41,632 nt of DNA, taken from NCBI GenBank assembly GCA_030066665.1, contig JASJBD010000057.1:1-41632 (forward strand). The letters are read 5' to 3'. Below are positions 33,621 through 41,332 of this stretch, piece after piece (position 1 is the first letter of the stretch; each line of letters starts with the position of its first letter). The stretch comes from Gammaproteobacteria bacterium (lineage in GTDB: Bacteria > Pseudomonadota > Gammaproteobacteria > Steroidobacterales > GCA-2729495). Both the position numbers and the translations under genes were made by a program. Below the pieces are notes generated by a model. The model had not been told where the DNA came from, searched no databases, and saw only the letters and a list, made by a program, of their open reading frames with translations.

Positions 33621-34124
33621 ATGCACGAACCCAACCTGTTTCAGTCGATGCTCGAGGACACCCCCGAGGAAGACCGGGCCATTCGACTGTGGTTTGCACT
33701 GTTATTCAGTTTCAACAGCGTCGAGCGGGTTCTGCGGCGTCGCCTGCAGCGGCAATTCGATACGAGCCTGCCGCGGTTCGATGTCCTGACCGCGCTCGTG
33801 ACTTTCCCGGATGGCCTGACCATGAGCCAGCTCGCCGCGATGCTCGGCGTGACCAAGGGCAATGTGACCGGGGTCGTGCGTCGCCTGCGCGACGAACAGT
33901 GGGTCGACCAGATCCAGCAGAGCGACGACCGCCGCGTGCAGCGCGTGGTGATCACCGAATCGGGCAAAGTGCGCTGGCATGACATGCGCCGCGAATACCG
34001 CGCCGCGGTCGAAGACCTGCTGGCCGAATTGCCGGCCGCCGACGCGCAGGCCTTGACCGGCCAACTCGTTGCGCTACAGGCTCTGGTGGACAACGCAGCC
34101 GATTCGGACGACGGACTGTCGTAA
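33621..34124 (+). CDS. MarR-family regulator of the catabolic operon
   Basis: A 167-aa winged-helix protein. RFDVLTALVTFPDGLTMSQLAAMLGVTKGNVTGVVRRL (residues 52-89) is a classic MarR helix-turn-helix, followed by a wing with QSDDRRVQRVVITESG and C-terminal dimer helices. Last gene of the operon, three bases after the aldehyde dehydrogenase. It sits between two copies of ATTAGTT-N6-TAAACTA, before the operon and before the TonB receptor, so it is expected to repress both and to be released by the substrate or an intermediate. No effector residues can be assigned. Confidence 0.9.
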   Translation: MHEPNLFQSMLEDTPEEDRAIRLWFALLFSFNSVERVLRRRLQRQFDTSLPRFDVLTALVTFPDGLTMSQLAAMLGVTKGNVTGVVRRLRDEQWVDQIQQSDDRRVQRVVITESGKVRWHDMRREYRAAVEDLLAELPAADAQALTGQLVALQALVDNAADSDDGLS

Positions 34125-34228
34125 AAATGCAACACACAGGCCAGGATGTTCGCAGTGCTGTAACTTTCGGCAGGAAACAAGGCTTGCAAGCAGCGTCGCA
34201 AATAGTCGACACTTGCAAACTCAAGGCT

Positions 34229-34253
34229 ATTAGTTTAGTAATAAACTACTAAT
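34229..34253. promoter_or_regulatory. MarR-type operator upstream of the second TonB receptor (site B)
   Basis: Nested inverted repeats: outer arms ATTAGT (34229-34234) and ACTAAT (34248-34253), inner arms AGTTTA (34232-34237) and TAAACT (34242-34247). It contains the same ATTAGTT-N6-TAAACTA string as site A. It lies 20 bases upstream of the receptor ATG, probably overlapping the promoter; a TTGCAA at 34213-34218 could be the -35. Confidence 0.68.
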
Positions 34254-34273
34254 CACGCACAGGGGGGAATCCG

Positions 34274-36721
34274 ATGCGTAACCTTTGCCTCGCCGGCACG
34301 CTCGTGCTGGTCACGCTGTCACCGACTGTCGCCTTTTCGCAGGGTACGGCAACCGGTGGCACCATCGACGAAATTGTCGTTACGTCACAGCGTCGCGAGC
34401 AAAGCCTGCAGGAAGTGCCGATCAGTGTGACGGCTTTCACGGGCGATCAGCTCGACCAGCAGAATATTACGGGCGCAGTTGATTTCCTGGCGCTGACGCC
34501 GAATGTCAGCTTCACGGAAGACGGCCAGTTCGGCAAGCGCGGTCTCGGCATTTCAATCCGCGGCATCAACAACCTGGTGTCCGGTGAGAACGCGTCGATC
34601 AACTCGGTCGGCGTCTATCTCGACGAATTCAGTGTCGCGTCGGTGCCGAACCAGGTGGCGAACCCCTTCCTGCCGGACATGGAACGCATCGAGGTGCTGC
34701 GCGGCCCGCAGGGCACCTACTTCGGCCGTAACTCACTGGGCGGCGCGCTGAACATGAAAACGCGTGACCCGGGCGATGAGCTGGAAGCCAGGGTGACCGT
34801 CGGTGCCGAAAGCTACGACGACGCCGGTGAGATGTTTAACATCACTGGGGTGCTGAGCGGTCCGCTGGGCGAAAACTTCAAGCTGCGCGGTGTACTGAAG
34901 TATGAAGACAGCGACGGCACGGTGGAAAACATCTGTAAAGCGGGCAACAACAGCTCGCAGTGCCCGATCGCGGCTGAGAATAGCTTTACGCCAAACGGCG
35001 CGGAGGGCTCCGGTCACGAGTACTTCATGGGCCGGCTCAAGGCGATCTGGGATATCAGCGACGCCGCGTCGCTGTCCGGTACATTCATCTACACCAATGA
35101 AGAACAGGACACCGACGAAAACGTACCGTCCGGCGTGCTGGATCTCGACACGGTTGATACGTTTGCCGTCGGCAACAATGGCATGGCCTACGACCCGGGT
35201 ACGGGTTTCTGGCCGATGAACCGGAACAAGCTGGCGCACGATCTGCAGGAGCGCAGTGACCTGGAAACCATCGTCGCGATCGCGAACTTTACCTACAATT
35301 TGAACGACACCCAGACGATCAAGTGGATCACCGGCATTGTCGACGCCGAGTTCGACCGGAAATTCGACAACGACCTTATCGGCGGCGCGGACCTGATTGG
35401 CCGTACCAATATGTACGACGGTACTTCCTGGAGCACCGAATTGCGCTTCCAGTCCGAAGGCGATCGCGCCGACTGGGTCGTTGGTGTGCTGTACGCGCAG
35501 GATGAGCAGAATCAGAGAAACAACGTCGCAATCTCGTCGCAGCCGACCGCGACCGTGAACGGCGATGGGTTCCTGCCGCCGTTCCCGGAAGGCCTCGGCC
35601 TGGCGCTGAACACGAAGAGCTTCGAAGTGGAGCAGATCGCGATTTTTGCCGACCTGACCTACACGATTGGTGATCGCCTGGACCTGATAATCGGCGGCCG
35701 CTATACGCACGATGAGGTCGACGACAGCCTGCAGGCGTTTGGCATCGGCGGTCCGGGCGGCCCGCCAACGTTCGTGAACTCTCCCCGTCCGTCGGCGAAT
35801 GGCAGCGAGAGCTTCGATGATTTCGCGCCACGTTTCGGGGCGCGTTACCAGTTCACCGATGACGTTGGCGGCTACGTGACCATTTCGAAGGGCTACAAGG
35901 CTGGTGGCAGCAGCCTCGGCAACGACACGAACAATAACGACGTGCCGATTGAAAAGGGTTTCAAGGAAGAAATCCTGTGGAACTATGAAGTCGGCCTGAA
36001 GACGGAGCTGTTCGACAATACGCTGCGGCTGAATGGTGCGGTCTTCTATCTCGAGTGGGAGGACCTGCAGTTCGAGGCGTTCCGTTTCCTGACGCCCGGC
36101 GACCTGTCGTCGAACTTCGAGCAGACCATCAACATCGACGACGCGGAAGCCTACGGCATCGAGCTGGAAGGCGTCTGGGCGCCGACCGAGAACCTGTTGT
36201 TCACTGGCGGTCTCGGCTGGATCGATACCGAGATCACCAAGAATGTGGACCCGGAGACAGGGCTGGACTTCGTCGAGATCACGGGTGGCTTCAGGCCGTC
36301 CCTGACGGGCCTGGAAATCCCGAAGGCGCCGGAATTGACCTTCAACCTGGCCGGCGAGCTGCGCTTGCCGATTGCGGAGAACGAACTGTGGTTCCGCTTG
36401 GAGTACATCCATCGCGACGGCCAGTATTCCGATATCGAAGGCCTGACGAACCTGCAGACCCGCGGTCCGTCACCGAACCAGGGCCTTGTCCGGGTCGTCG
36501 GGCCGGGTGAGTTCCCATACCGGAGCCCGGATTATGACGTCGTGAATATTCGTGCCGGCTTCGACATGGAGCAGTGGCAGTTCTCGCTGTTCGTGCAGAA
36601 CGCCGGCGACGAGGAGTACTACACGGGCACCCAGGAAAACTTTGGCCTGAGTGGCATCCGTCTGCGGCCGCATCCGTTGACGATTGGTGGTAGTGTGACG
36701 TTCCGCTACGGCGGCAACTGA
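34274..36721 (+). CDS. TonB-dependent outer-membrane receptor
   Basis: An 815-aa outer-membrane importer of typical size. It has a Sec signal peptide with cleavage near AFS-Q (residue 22), a TonB box (IDEIVVTSQRREQ), a plug with MERIEVLRGPQGTYFGRNSLGG, and a beta-barrel rich in aromatic-terminated strands (for example DVVNIRAGFDMEQWQFSLF and the terminal GGSVTFRYGGN). The ATG follows AGGGGGGAAT. It is preceded by operator site B and followed by a strong bidirectional terminator, so it is a single-gene unit co-regulated with the operon 29370-34124. It likely imports the substrate of that pathway; no siderophore genes are nearby. Confidence 0.93.
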   Translation: MRNLCLAGTLVLVTLSPTVAFSQGTATGGTIDEIVVTSQRREQSLQEVPISVTAFTGDQLDQQNITGAVDFLALTPNVSFTEDGQFGKRGLGISIRGINNLVSGENASINSVGVYLDEFSVASVPNQVANPFLPDMERIEVLRGPQGTYFGRNSLGGALNMKTRDPGDELEARVTVGAESYDDAGEMFNITGVLSGPLGENFKLRGVLKYEDSDGTVENICKAGNNSSQCPIAAENSFTPNGAEGSGHEYFMGRLKAIWDISDAASLSGTFIYTNEEQDTDENVPSGVLDLDTVDTFAVGNNGMAYDPGTGFWPMNRNKLAHDLQERSDLETIVAIANFTYNLNDTQTIKWITGIVDAEFDRKFDNDLIGGADLIGRTNMYDGTSWSTELRFQSEGDRADWVVGVLYAQDEQNQRNNVAISSQPTATVNGDGFLPPFPEGLGLALNTKSFEVEQIAIFADLTYTIGDRLDLIIGGRYTHDEVDDSLQAFGIGGPGGPPTFVNSPRPSANGSESFDDFAPRFGARYQFTDDVGGYVTISKGYKAGGSSLGNDTNNNDVPIEKGFKEEILWNYEVGLKTELFDNTLRLNGAVFYLEWEDLQFEAFRFLTPGDLSSNFEQTINIDDAEAYGIELEGVWAPTENLLFTGGLGWIDTEITKNVDPETGLDFVEITGGFRPSLTGLEIPKAPELTFNLAGELRLPIAENELWFRLEYIHRDGQYSDIEGLTNLQTRGPSPNQGLVRVVGPGEFPYRSPDYDVVNIRAGFDMEQWQFSLFVQNAGDEEYYTGTQENFGLSGIRLRPHPLTIGGSVTFRYGGN

Positions 36722-36753
36722 GCGATCATCGGGCGATAACAAGTCGCTAAACG

Positions 36754-36790
36754 AAAGCCCCTGCTCCTTCACCCGGAGCAGGGGCTTTTT
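36754..36790. terminator. Strong bidirectional intrinsic terminator
   Basis: A perfect 14-bp stem (AAAGCCCCTGCTCC, 36754-36767; GGAGCAGGGGCTTT, 36775-36788) with a 7-base loop and T-tract on the plus strand, and an A-tract that gives T's on the minus strand. It ends both the TonB receptor transcript and the minus-strand operon arriving from 37876. Confidence 0.92.
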
Positions 36791-36813
36791 CTTGCTTGCG
36801 TGAGTTCGCGAAA

Positions 36814-37170
36814 CTACTCGATCCAGAGTTCCCGTTCCATATCGCGCCAGAACTCGTAGCCCATGCGGCTATGGATGAATACGCCCTTGTAGTACGGATC
36901 GTTCTCCTTGTATTCCGCGTACGGGCCCTCGTAATCCTTGCGGCGCGTCTTGTATTTTTCAAATTCCGTGTAGTTCTCGTACTCCCAGATCACCACGTAG
37001 CGCCCCGAGTCATTGCCCGCAATGTGCTTGTAGAAATAGCGCAGGCTTTTCCATTCCGGGAACAGATCCCGGTGCTCGTTGACCCAGGTCAGCCAGCGGC
37101 GCATCTCAATTTCGTGTTCCTCGTCTTTCCCTTCGGCGACGAGCCAGCTTTCTACTTCAAAAACCGACAT
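36814..37170 (-). CDS. Uncharacterised 118-aa protein
   Basis: No family recognised with confidence. The 118-aa sequence is rich in Tyr, Trp, Glu and Lys, with strand-helix alternation (FEVESWLVAEG, YVVIWEYENYTEFEKYKTRR) that could form a ferredoxin-like dimeric alpha-beta barrel of the ABM/NIPSNAP type; this is a structural guess. No signal peptide. Last gene of a minus-strand operon, eight bases after the Tat-signal peptide gene, followed by the terminator at 36754-36790. Possibly a small monooxygenase-like or degradative accessory protein. Confidence 0.72.
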   Translation of the reverse strand: MSVFEVESWLVAEGKDEEHEIEMRRWLTWVNEHRDLFPEWKSLRYFYKHIAGNDSGRYVVIWEYENYTEFEKYKTRRKDYEGPYAEYKENDPYYKGVFIHSRMGYEFWRDMERELWIE

Positions 37171-37178
37171 GCATCACC

Positions 37179-37406
37179 TCACCTGATCCGTCTAAGGTCG
37201 CCGAACTCGCTACCGCAGCGCGCAACGATTTCTTCGAGCTGTTCAATACCCGGCCCAGATTGCCTGCTGGTAACCTCAGCTTCAGGTACCGCACCGGCAT
37301 GTGTCGGGTTGGACGCAGCGCCGACAGCCGTACCGCCGGCCACCGCGGCGGCGATAAATCTTCGCCGCGAAATCGGGCGGTTGTCACGCGATTCTCTCTT
37401 ATTCAT
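37179..37406 (-). CDS. Small Tat-exported protein, 75 aa
   Basis: A twin-arginine signal is clear: S13-R14-R15-R16-F17-I18, then a hydrophobic AAAVAGGTAVGAA and an A-x-A-like cleavage region near THAGA. The remaining mature peptide is only about 37 aa and ends in EEIVARCGSEFGDLRRIR with one Cys. The ATG at 37406 has GGGGAGGAA and overlaps the VOC stop (ATGA, 37406-37403). Tat export normally carries folded or cofactor-bound proteins, so such a short mature peptide may travel with a partner or be a small subunit. An ATG at 37433 would spoil the Tat signal spacing and overlap the VOC gene more. Function unknown. Confidence 0.75.
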   Translation of the reverse strand: MNKRESRDNRPISRRRFIAAAVAGGTAVGAASNPTHAGAVPEAEVTSRQSGPGIEQLEEIVARCGSEFGDLRRIR

Positions 37407-37876
37407 GGTTCCTCCCCATCTTCGTTGAGCCATTGATAGAACTCCACGGTGTAGCCGCCCGGATCTTCGACCAGGAAGGCCCGGATTGGCACGGTCTTGC
37501 TGTCATAGATTTCTTTCAGGAACTTCACGTCGCCAGTGGCTTTGAGCCGGTCGTACCATGCATCGATCTCGCTGGTAACGATGCTTAGCATCACGGCGTT
37601 GTCGGGTCGTGCCCGGTGATAGGCGCCGTCGCCCTCGGTCACAACGCCCACGGCGGCAGTGTCCGTAATCTGGAAGATCTTGACCCAGTCGGTGTCCATG
37701 CTGGCCGACAATCCCAGCGTCTCACCGTAGAAACGCGCCGGCGCGTCTATGTTCATGTAATAGAACATGGTCGTCTGTGAATCGATCGTCGGCAGCACAT
37801 CGGCAAGACCGATGCCGGTCGCGCACGCGAGCGTGGCAAAAGTCGACAACGACGAATTTCGGAGCAAGTCCCACAT
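37403..37876 (-). CDS. Exported VOC/glyoxalase-fold protein
   Basis: 157 aa. Residues 1-25 look like a Sec signal peptide (MWDLLRNSSLSTFATLACATGIGLA). The mature part has two beta-alpha-beta-beta-beta units of the vicinal oxygen chelate fold: FYYMNIDAPARFYGETLGL with a YMNIDAPARFY helix start, and a second half with FLVEDPGGYTVEFYQWL carrying the usual metal-ligand Glu. A first His ligand is not obvious, so it may not be a glyoxalase I. The ATG at 37876 has GGAAGGG upstream and lies 30 bases after a well-placed -10. A periplasmic VOC protein is unusual. It heads the three-gene operon with the Tat peptide and the 118-aa protein. Confidence 0.82.
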   Translation of the reverse strand: MWDLLRNSSLSTFATLACATGIGLADVLPTIDSQTTMFYYMNIDAPARFYGETLGLSASMDTDWVKIFQITDTAAVGVVTEGDGAYHRARPDNAVMLSIVTSEIDAWYDRLKATGDVKFLKEIYDSKTVPIRAFLVEDPGGYTVEFYQWLNEDGEEP

Positions 37877-37905
37877 GACCCTTCCTGACATCAGCGACTC
37901 CGGCC

Positions 37906-37934
37906 AATGTAGCCCTGAAGGTTGTTATTGACAA
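37906..37934 (-). promoter_or_regulatory. Promoter of the VOC-Tat operon
   Basis: On the minus strand TTGTCA (37934-37929) and TACATT (37911-37906) are exactly 17 bases apart, with the VOC ATG 30 bases downstream of the -10. Match to sigma-70 hexamers is 5/6 and 4/6. Confidence 0.5.
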
Positions 37935-37979
37935 GGCGACGGTAGCCGACCAAGGTAGTGGCGTACGGGATCGGGTGTG

Positions 37980-39305
37980 ATGATGAGTCGCGTTGCGTTA
38001 GTTGTTCTTTGTTCCTGCTGGCTGATCAGTACTTTCGCGGCCAACGGATCGCAGCCGAATATCATTGTCGTGCTCGCGGACGATCTCGGCTACGGCGACC
38101 TGAGTGTCAACGGGTCGCGGCTCATCAGCACGCCGAATATCGACCAGATGGCACGCGAGGGTGTGCGCTTCACGAGTTTTTATGCGAGCGCCAACATCTG
38201 CACGCCATCCCGAGCCGGCCTGTTGACGGGTCGCTATGCAATTCGATCCGGGCTCGGCCACAACGTAATCGAACCGGACGACACGCATGGTCTGCCGGCC
38301 AGCGAAACCACGCTGGCTGAAATTCTCAAGAAGGCCGGCTATCGTACCGCGCTGATCGGCAAGTGGCATCTGGGCCATACCCCGGAGCACTGGCCGACCA
38401 GGCACGGTTTCGACGAGTTTTTCGGACTGCCGTACAGCAATGACATGCAGCCGCTGGCGCTGTACCGGGGCGCGGAAGTCGTGGAAGAAACCGTGCAGCA
38501 GGAAACCCTCACGCAGCGCTACACGGCCGAGGTGCTTCGCATTATCAACGCGGAGTCGAAGAAGCCATTCTTTATTCTCCTGTCGCATACGTTTCCACAC
38601 ATTCCGTTGTACGTGTCGGAGCGCTTCGCCGGCCGCTCGCGGGCCGGCCTTTACGGCGACGTGGTGGAGACCATCGACTGGAGCATGGGTGAGGTCTTGC
38701 AAGGCCTGCGTGATCGTGGCCTCGACCTGGACACGCTGGTGATTTTCACCAGCGACAATGGCGCGTGGTTCGAGGGCGATAACGGGGAGTTTCGGGAGGG
38801 CAAGGGCACGACCTGGGAAGGAGGCTACCGCGTGCCGATGTTCGCGCACTGGCCGGGCCGGATTCCGGGGCGCGCCGTGAGCCGGGCGGCCACCATGAAT
38901 ATCGACATCCTGCCAACACTCGCCAACGTCGCTGGAGCGAAATTGCCGCAAGATCTGGTCCTGGACGGCCGCGACATCTGGCCGCAATTCCAGGGTTCGG
39001 ACGATAGCCCACACGAGGTGCTGTACCTGTTCGACAACGAGGATATCGCGGCGCTTCGCACGCCGCGCTGGAAGCTGATCGTGCACAGCTACTACCGGCG
39101 CAATCTCGCGGCTTTCGAACGCTTCGAAGACGGGATCGGCTTCAGCTACTGGCTGTTATTCGATATGGAAATCCCGAATCCCGAGCGCTACTCGGTGGCC
39201 CGTGAAAACCCGGAGATACTCGCCAGGATGCTCGAGTTACTCGAAGCCGGTCGCTCGGAATTCGGCGCGTTGAGAACGCAGCCATTGCCCGTTACGGTGC
39301 CCTGA
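37980..39305 (+). CDS. Exported arylsulfatase-type sulfatase (formylglycine-dependent)
   Basis: About 441 aa. A Sec signal peptide ends near TFAANGS. The sulfatase fold starts with PNIIVVLADDLGYGDLSVNG (metal D34/D35), and the nucleophile motif is C74-T-P-S-R78, the Cys type that must be converted to formylglycine. GKWHLG and TSDNGAW give further metal and substrate-binding residues. It likely hydrolyses sulfate esters in the periplasm. ATGs at 37980 and 37983 and a GTG at 37977 are all possible starts; the purine run at 37968-37975 fits the ATGs. A formylglycine-generating enzyme is not in the window. It is 13 bases upstream of a lipoprotein gene and divergent from the VOC operon. Confidence 0.92.
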   Translation: MMSRVALVVLCSCWLISTFAANGSQPNIIVVLADDLGYGDLSVNGSRLISTPNIDQMAREGVRFTSFYASANICTPSRAGLLTGRYAIRSGLGHNVIEPDDTHGLPASETTLAEILKKAGYRTALIGKWHLGHTPEHWPTRHGFDEFFGLPYSNDMQPLALYRGAEVVEETVQQETLTQRYTAEVLRIINAESKKPFFILLSHTFPHIPLYVSERFAGRSRAGLYGDVVETIDWSMGEVLQGLRDRGLDLDTLVIFTSDNGAWFEGDNGEFREGKGTTWEGGYRVPMFAHWPGRIPGRAVSRAATMNIDILPTLANVAGAKLPQDLVLDGRDIWPQFQGSDDSPHEVLYLFDNEDIAALRTPRWKLIVHSYYRRNLAAFERFEDGIGFSYWLLFDMEIPNPERYSVARENPEILARMLELLEAGRSEFGALRTQPLPVTVP

Positions 39306-39318
39306 GAAGGAGTTGTCA

Positions 39319-40266
39319 ATGTCTATCGCCCGTCGCTATAGCGAATTGGTCCTGGTGCTGCTGACTTGCCTCGTGCTCGGGTGCGCGCCCGAGGCGCCGC
39401 CGGCCGATGAACCCGCGGCAACGGCTGAGCCGATGGCAAGTGCCGGCTCACCGGGAGATCATGTGTCTTTCTTCGTGCTCGGCAAGTCCTGGAACTTCAC
39501 GCAAACCGCCGACGGCGTGCTTAACCTGATCGACATGGGTTTCTTCGCTGAGATCTTCAAGCTGGCAGGCGGCGAAGTGGCCGATGCGCGGATGCAGCTC
39601 ACCGCGCCTGGCAGCGAGCCCATCCTGTTCGACCGGGAAGGCGACGGCGGGGCTGTCCTGTTCGGCCATGATGGTAACCGCCATCAAACCGTCGAAGCCG
39701 TGGACGCAGAGCTGCCAAACGGCGATTACGCCTTCAGCTTCTCCACGCCCGGCGGCGATATTGATAACTTCGTGGTCACCATCGCGGGTGCGGACGGCCA
39801 GACGGATTTGCCGCCGGCACCGGTGATCAGCCTGGAGCAAAACGGTTCCACCGTAGCCAGTACCGCGGTCGAGCCGGGTGTCGACACGCGAGTGAGCTGG
39901 ACCCCGTTCGACACCGGTCGCGCCGATCCGAACGGCATTGCCGATGACCTGATCTTTGTCATGATGGATGATTGCCACGGCAAGCGGGCATTTCACAGCG
40001 GCCGACCGTTGGCGACGCCGAACCCGCTGGAGCCCGAGAAACCGTCGGAGTCGCTGCTGACTTTCGCGGATAACGAGATCACGATGCCGGGCAGCTCGAT
40101 CAAGCCGGGCACGCGTTACACGCTCAAAGTGGAACACGCACGCTTGCTGGACACCGACAAGCGGCAGGGTGTTGTGGGGATGACCACCTTCGCGGTCACG
40201 ACTTTTCTCGAGCTGCAGGCGACCGGTGATGCAGGCCCCAATGCCTGCCCACCGCGCGACGACTAG
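39319..40266 (+). CDS. Lipoprotein downstream of the sulfatase, unknown function
   Basis: A 315-aa predicted lipoprotein. A signal peptide with lipobox LVLGC (C22) is followed by a Pro/Ala/Glu-rich linker (APEAPPADEPAATAEP). The mature domain looks like two beta-sandwich units: one with FFVLGKSWNFT and LNGD-type turns, one around DTRVSWTPFDTGRADPNGIAD. FDREGDGGAVLF and related Asp/Gly turns may bind Ca2+. The ATG at 39319 has AAGGAG seven bases upstream; an in-frame TTG at 39313 is less likely. Transcribed with the sulfatase, so it may bind the sulfated substrate or anchor the enzyme. No family recognised. Confidence 0.78.
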   Translation: MSIARRYSELVLVLLTCLVLGCAPEAPPADEPAATAEPMASAGSPGDHVSFFVLGKSWNFTQTADGVLNLIDMGFFAEIFKLAGGEVADARMQLTAPGSEPILFDREGDGGAVLFGHDGNRHQTVEAVDAELPNGDYAFSFSTPGGDIDNFVVTIAGADGQTDLPPAPVISLEQNGSTVASTAVEPGVDTRVSWTPFDTGRADPNGIADDLIFVMMDDCHGKRAFHSGRPLATPNPLEPEKPSESLLTFADNEITMPGSSIKPGTRYTLKVEHARLLDTDKRQGVVGMTTFAVTTFLELQATGDAGPNACPPRDD

Positions 40267-40280
40267 GGCAGTCGGCCCGA

Positions 40281-41279
40281 TTAGCGAAAGTAGGGAATTA
40301 CCTGTTCGCCGAACAGGCGAATCGTTTCGCGTGGATCCGGCCCCATCGGCCCGCCGACCGATACCTGGGTAATCCCCGCGGCGAACAGTGCTTCAATGCG
40401 CTTGATCGCGTCCCGGGGTGTGCCTGTGACCGCGAGCTGGTACATGGCCGGCGTGACCAGCGCACGGGCAGCCGCATAGTCACGCGCCTCGATCAGGTCG
40501 AATATCTCCTTGAAGTCGGCTCGACTCAATCCGACCGTGTTCAGGGCCTCTTCTTCGAGGTAGTAGCCAAAGTACGCCAGGATGTCTTTCAACTCATCGG
40601 TGTCGGTGCCTTTGCCGTCAGCGCTGATCGAAAACCAGCCGCAGCCGCAGATATCGATCTCCGACAGATCGCGCTCAACGCGCGCCGCCCCGGTTGCGAC
40701 ACGTTCGACCATCAGCGGCGCGGATTCCGGCGGCGTGATCATCGGCAGGCTGCCGTCGCCGATTTCGCCGGTCAGCGCCAGGCTTTCCGCCTCGTAGCCT
40801 GATACATAGATCGGGATCCGGTCCCGCAGCGGCTGGAAGCGCAGATAGCATTGGTCCGACCAGTTGAATTCCCTGCCCTGAAATTCCGCGACCTCCCCGC
40901 GCCAGATGCGGCGCATCAGGTCCACGGCTTCGCGGATCCGCGTGACCCGGTCCTGCACCTTGATGCCCATCCATTCGATCATCTGATCGGTGTGCATCCC
41001 GAAGCCGAGCGCGGTGCGGCCGTTGCACAGCAGATCCTGGGTGGCCATGAAGGTGGCCGTTTCACCTGGTGACATGGCGTAGGGTTCGATGCCGTTCGGA
41101 CCGACGACGATCTGCTCGGTGTTCTCCGCGAGCGTCACCATCATCGGCCAGGCGTGATACAGGAACTTGTCGCTGGGGAACCAGGCATGGTCGAAGCCGG
41201 CGCGATCAGCCAGCACGCCGAGTTCGACGATATCCCGCGGTGAGCCGAGGTGCTGTATCAGGCGGATGCCGAACTTCAT
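40281..41279 (-). CDS. LLM-class flavin-dependent oxidoreductase (Mer-like)
   Basis: A 332-aa luciferase-like TIM-barrel enzyme close to the F420-dependent methylenetetrahydromethanopterin reductase pattern. Visible are GIRLIQHLGSPRDIVELGVLADRAGFDHAWFPSD (residues 4-37), TEQIVVGPNGIEPYAMSPGETATFMATQDLL, GFGMHTDQMIEWMGI, and IPIYVSGYEAESLALTGEIGDG. It can use FMN or F420. Distinct from the LLM protein at 20761. The ATG has GGGAG upstream. It is divergent from the MFS gene at 41333, and both appear to start from one palindromic promoter region. The pair may import and oxidise one compound. Confidence 0.88.
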   Translation of the reverse strand: MKFGIRLIQHLGSPRDIVELGVLADRAGFDHAWFPSDKFLYHAWPMMVTLAENTEQIVVGPNGIEPYAMSPGETATFMATQDLLCNGRTALGFGMHTDQMIEWMGIKVQDRVTRIREAVDLMRRIWRGEVAEFQGREFNWSDQCYLRFQPLRDRIPIYVSGYEAESLALTGEIGDGSLPMITPPESAPLMVERVATGAARVERDLSEIDICGCGWFSISADGKGTDTDELKDILAYFGYYLEEEALNTVGLSRADFKEIFDLIEARDYAAARALVTPAMYQLAVTGTPRDAIKRIEALFAAGITQVSVGGPMGPDPRETIRLFGEQVIPYFR

Positions 41280-41309
41280 GATGCAATTCTCCCGGCGAAC
41301 TTTGCGGAT

Positions 41310-41327
41310 GACTAGATTATATTAGTC
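41310..41327. promoter_or_regulatory. Bidirectional promoter within a palindrome
   Basis: Arms GACTA (41310-41314) and TAGTC (41323-41327) flank 8 bases. Within it a perfect minus-strand -10 TATAAT (41321-41316) points to the LLM gene, and a plus-strand TATATT (41318-41323) points to the MFS gene. Neither has a good -35, so an activator may be needed or a repressor may cover both. Confidence 0.5.
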
Positions 41328-41332
41328 TGACG

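Noticed and set aside
34733-36412. 559-aa open frame on the minus strand
   Set aside because: It lies fully antisense to the TonB receptor; composition follows the reverse complement of a GC-rich gene and no domain is recognisable.
37998-39086. 362-aa open frame on the minus strand
   Set aside because: Antisense to the sulfatase, which has a clear active-site motif.
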